A stretch of DNA of 64,000 nucleotides from Lates calcarifer (Eukaryota; Chordata; Actinopteri; Centropomidae): assembly GCF_001640805.2 (NCBI RefSeq), contig NC_066854.1, positions 10,597,775 to 10,661,774 on the forward strand, given 5' to 3'. This document shows positions 62,051 through 64,000 of this stretch, piece by piece. Made by a program: the position numbers and the translations under genes. Under the pieces are notes generated by a model. The model made no database searches, had not been told where the DNA came from, and worked only from the letters and a program-made list of their open reading frames with translations. The first letter of the stretch is position 1, and each line of letters begins with the position of its first letter.

Positions 62051-62239
62051 TGCTTTATCTGCATGGCTTGCACAAAAAAGTTGATAGCGGATGCTCTAGA
62101 ACAGTGCTCGCATGAACTGCCCAAGGACCTAATAACTAAAGCTGAATGGCTTAAGTTTTTGGTCGACCAGCACCAGAAATATCACTATATCTGCAGGTGT
62201 CACTTTTCATCAACTGCATTTAACTACATGGCCGAGTGA
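62051..62239 (+). pseudogene. THAP-like zinc-finger relic
   Basis: The frame reads CFICMACTKK, then SHELPKDLITKAEWLKFLV and YICRCHFSSTAFNYMAE before a stop. The pattern (Cys pair, an LPKD turn, a conserved Trp, then C-x2-H-F 39 residues after the last Cys of the pair) fits the C2CH signature of THAP DNA-binding domains, which occur in P-element-type transposases and host THAP genes. There is no ATG upstream in frame at a sensible place (the open stretch begins on GTG), no downstream exon was recognised, and some family residues are not evident. It is probably a decayed transposon or pseudogene fragment, less likely a single exon of a gene running off the window. Confidence 0.45.
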
Positions 62240-64000
62240 CAACTACCAACTGCTGCTGAAACTAGGAGCAGTAGCAAACAACTAGTTTTTGTTGTTAGCT
62301 TGCTGCCATGCCCGACACATAACAGTGACTCAATCTAGCTACTGTGTTAACTTTACAAAACCATGATTTTGAAATGGATGATATTTTGTTGATTGATTTT
62401 TGAAGGCTAATGCATTGCAAAATATTTGGATTGAAGCTGCATGTTGCTGAAATTTGCTTATAACACAATGCAATAATGCATACAGAATTAGGTTTATGCA
62501 TGATTCTATGATATAATGGTGCAGTATACCGTGTAGCTGTGTTTTTTGTAGCTTTTAGGTCACCAGCAGTATCTTCCCAAATCCAGTCAGATTGGTTGTG
62601 CTGAGGGCCGCCCTCAATGTTAAACTGCCATGCTCCGCATTATAGGCTTAAGCTAATGCCTCATTAGCATCAGTGTCTCACAGACTCTGCTCTGAAACAG
62701 CATCCTCTTCCACTACAGAGGACCTGTTAGCATCACCGGCAGCACTGCAGGGCCCAAGACTGAAGCATGTGACGAGCAAAGGAAAAGGCATCTCACGGGG
62801 GGGCAGGTTGAAGCAACATTATCACAAAGATAACAAACTGTGATCACACTTAGTGAGGTGTCTTACTAATTATCTGTGAAAATGCTCTTTAAGAATCTCT
62901 TTACTCTGTGCGCCTATAATTTTGTTTGCTCTCACGCAGTAAAGGCCACACACACACAGATGGGAATGTGGATAAGCCGTCAGGGTTTATGTGCATGATT
63001 GTATGTGTGCATCAAAGTCACCATAACTCCTAATCTCTACTCGCGTGTTTTGCTTTTTGATTGTGACAGAAAATGCCGTGCATAAAACTCAGATGTCATG
63101 CAGAAGCTGTGTTTCCTGACATGAGTGGATTAAGTGTCAGAGGGCAAACAGTGTGTGATGGATTTTTGCATATTTATGTTGCTTTTCCATGAATTTAAAG
63201 AGATTTGTATAATTACAGGAAATAAAGCAAGAGGTCTGCTTTTCATGATAAATAATGGATTAAATGACATAAAGACTGATGTGGTGCTAAACCTGTTCTG
63301 GGTTGATCAAAGTGATATGCAATGCAGAAAAACATCATCACATGCTGAAAAGTAAGACCTTTAGTAAATATATGCATGTTTAAAGACATCAATTTAGAAA
63401 TTTATCTGGGTTTCAGAATCTTAAGGTACTGCAGGATTCTCCAGACAAAGTGTTCATCTCTCAGAGGCTCATGGCTGTGAGGCATACAGTCAGGATTCCT
63501 TCCATCATCATCCTCTCAACATTGAAAGGTCGTGCAAACTCTATACACACAAAGTTCAGTAAAGGTGACACTGTTGTTGTCGGACTGTGGGATTTGCATA
63601 TTAGCTATTAGCAAGCATTTCATTGGTGTGTGTGCGACCACTGTGTGTTCACATGTTGGGCCTGAGGCCTGCAGTGACTCATGTAGGCTGATGTGCTTCA
63701 GTCAGAGGTTCCCATGCCTTTTCCAGCCTGTTTTTCTCATCTTACGAACTTTGATACAAAAACATAAAATAGACTGGGATCAGTTTTCAAGTGAGCTGAT
63801 ACCTCTGGTTGATGCTCATGAATGTTTTAAACTTTAAACATCAAAATGCTTTCAATTCTATACATAAATTGCACATTTCACCATGCACTTTTGCACAAAA
63901 TCTGTTGGACTAAGCAGTCATGAGCTTCTGCAGTTTGACTGATCGCTGGATCAGTTCATTGTGTGTCCAGTTACAGTTAGTGTATTAGAGTCACCATGTG
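62240..64000. other. Non-coding right end
   Basis: I see no supported gene, repeat end or RNA here. Short open frames (63134-63355, 63532-63837) resemble nothing known. Confidence 0.45.

Overview
The window looks like nuclear DNA of a ray-finned (teleost) fish. The grounds are two recognisable vertebrate genes with GT-AG introns, an AT-rich and mostly non-coding background, many (CA)n/(TA)n/(GA)n microsatellites, and dispersed repeats of teleost type (Tc1-like, hAT-like and TTAA-flanked MITEs, a tRNA-derived SINE tail, LINE tails). No bacterial, phage or CRISPR-like structure was seen.

Layout. Positions 1 to about 8,000 are non-coding and repeat-bearing. From 11,311 to 42,889 on the minus strand lies nalf1 (FAM155A), which encodes an auxiliary subunit of the NALCN sodium-leak channel. 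It has three coding exons (42,203-42,889; 15,048-15,219; 11,311-11,609) that join in frame to 385 codons. Intron 1 is about 27 kb and intron 2 about 3.4 kb. Both are full of transposon remnants, microsatellites and hairpins, and intron 1 carries a near-identical 65-bp partial copy of exon 1. A CpG-rich region (about 41.3-43.45 kb) covers exon 1 and the presumed promoter.

From 46,600 to 49,444, also on the minus strand, lies lig4 (DNA ligase IV). It has two coding exons (47,379-49,444 and 46,600-47,269) separated by a 109-bp intron inside the first BRCT domain, and the protein is 911 aa, the same length as human LIG4. A probable 5' untranslated exon ends at 50,650 with a donor splice site. An ETS-type promoter motif lies next to it, and a strong CTCF-like motif sits 0.4 kb further out.

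The last 13 kb (51-64 kb) holds no intact gene that I recognise. It contains LINE tails, a decayed reverse-transcriptase fragment, a THAP-like zinc-finger relic, microsatellites and further CTCF-like motifs. In mammals ABHD13 sits head-to-head with LIG4 at this position; no ABHD13 reading frame is visible here.

The two genes have unrelated jobs (neuronal leak-current accessory factor; non-homologous end joining). Their adjacency matches the conserved FAM155A-LIG4 neighbourhood of human 13q33 and supports nalf1 rather than its paralogue nalf2. I found no previously undescribed multi-gene system. The most interesting points are the exon-1 fragment copy in intron 1, the intron inside lig4 BRCT1, the apparent loss or displacement of abhd13, several hairpins, and MITEs with well-preserved ends.
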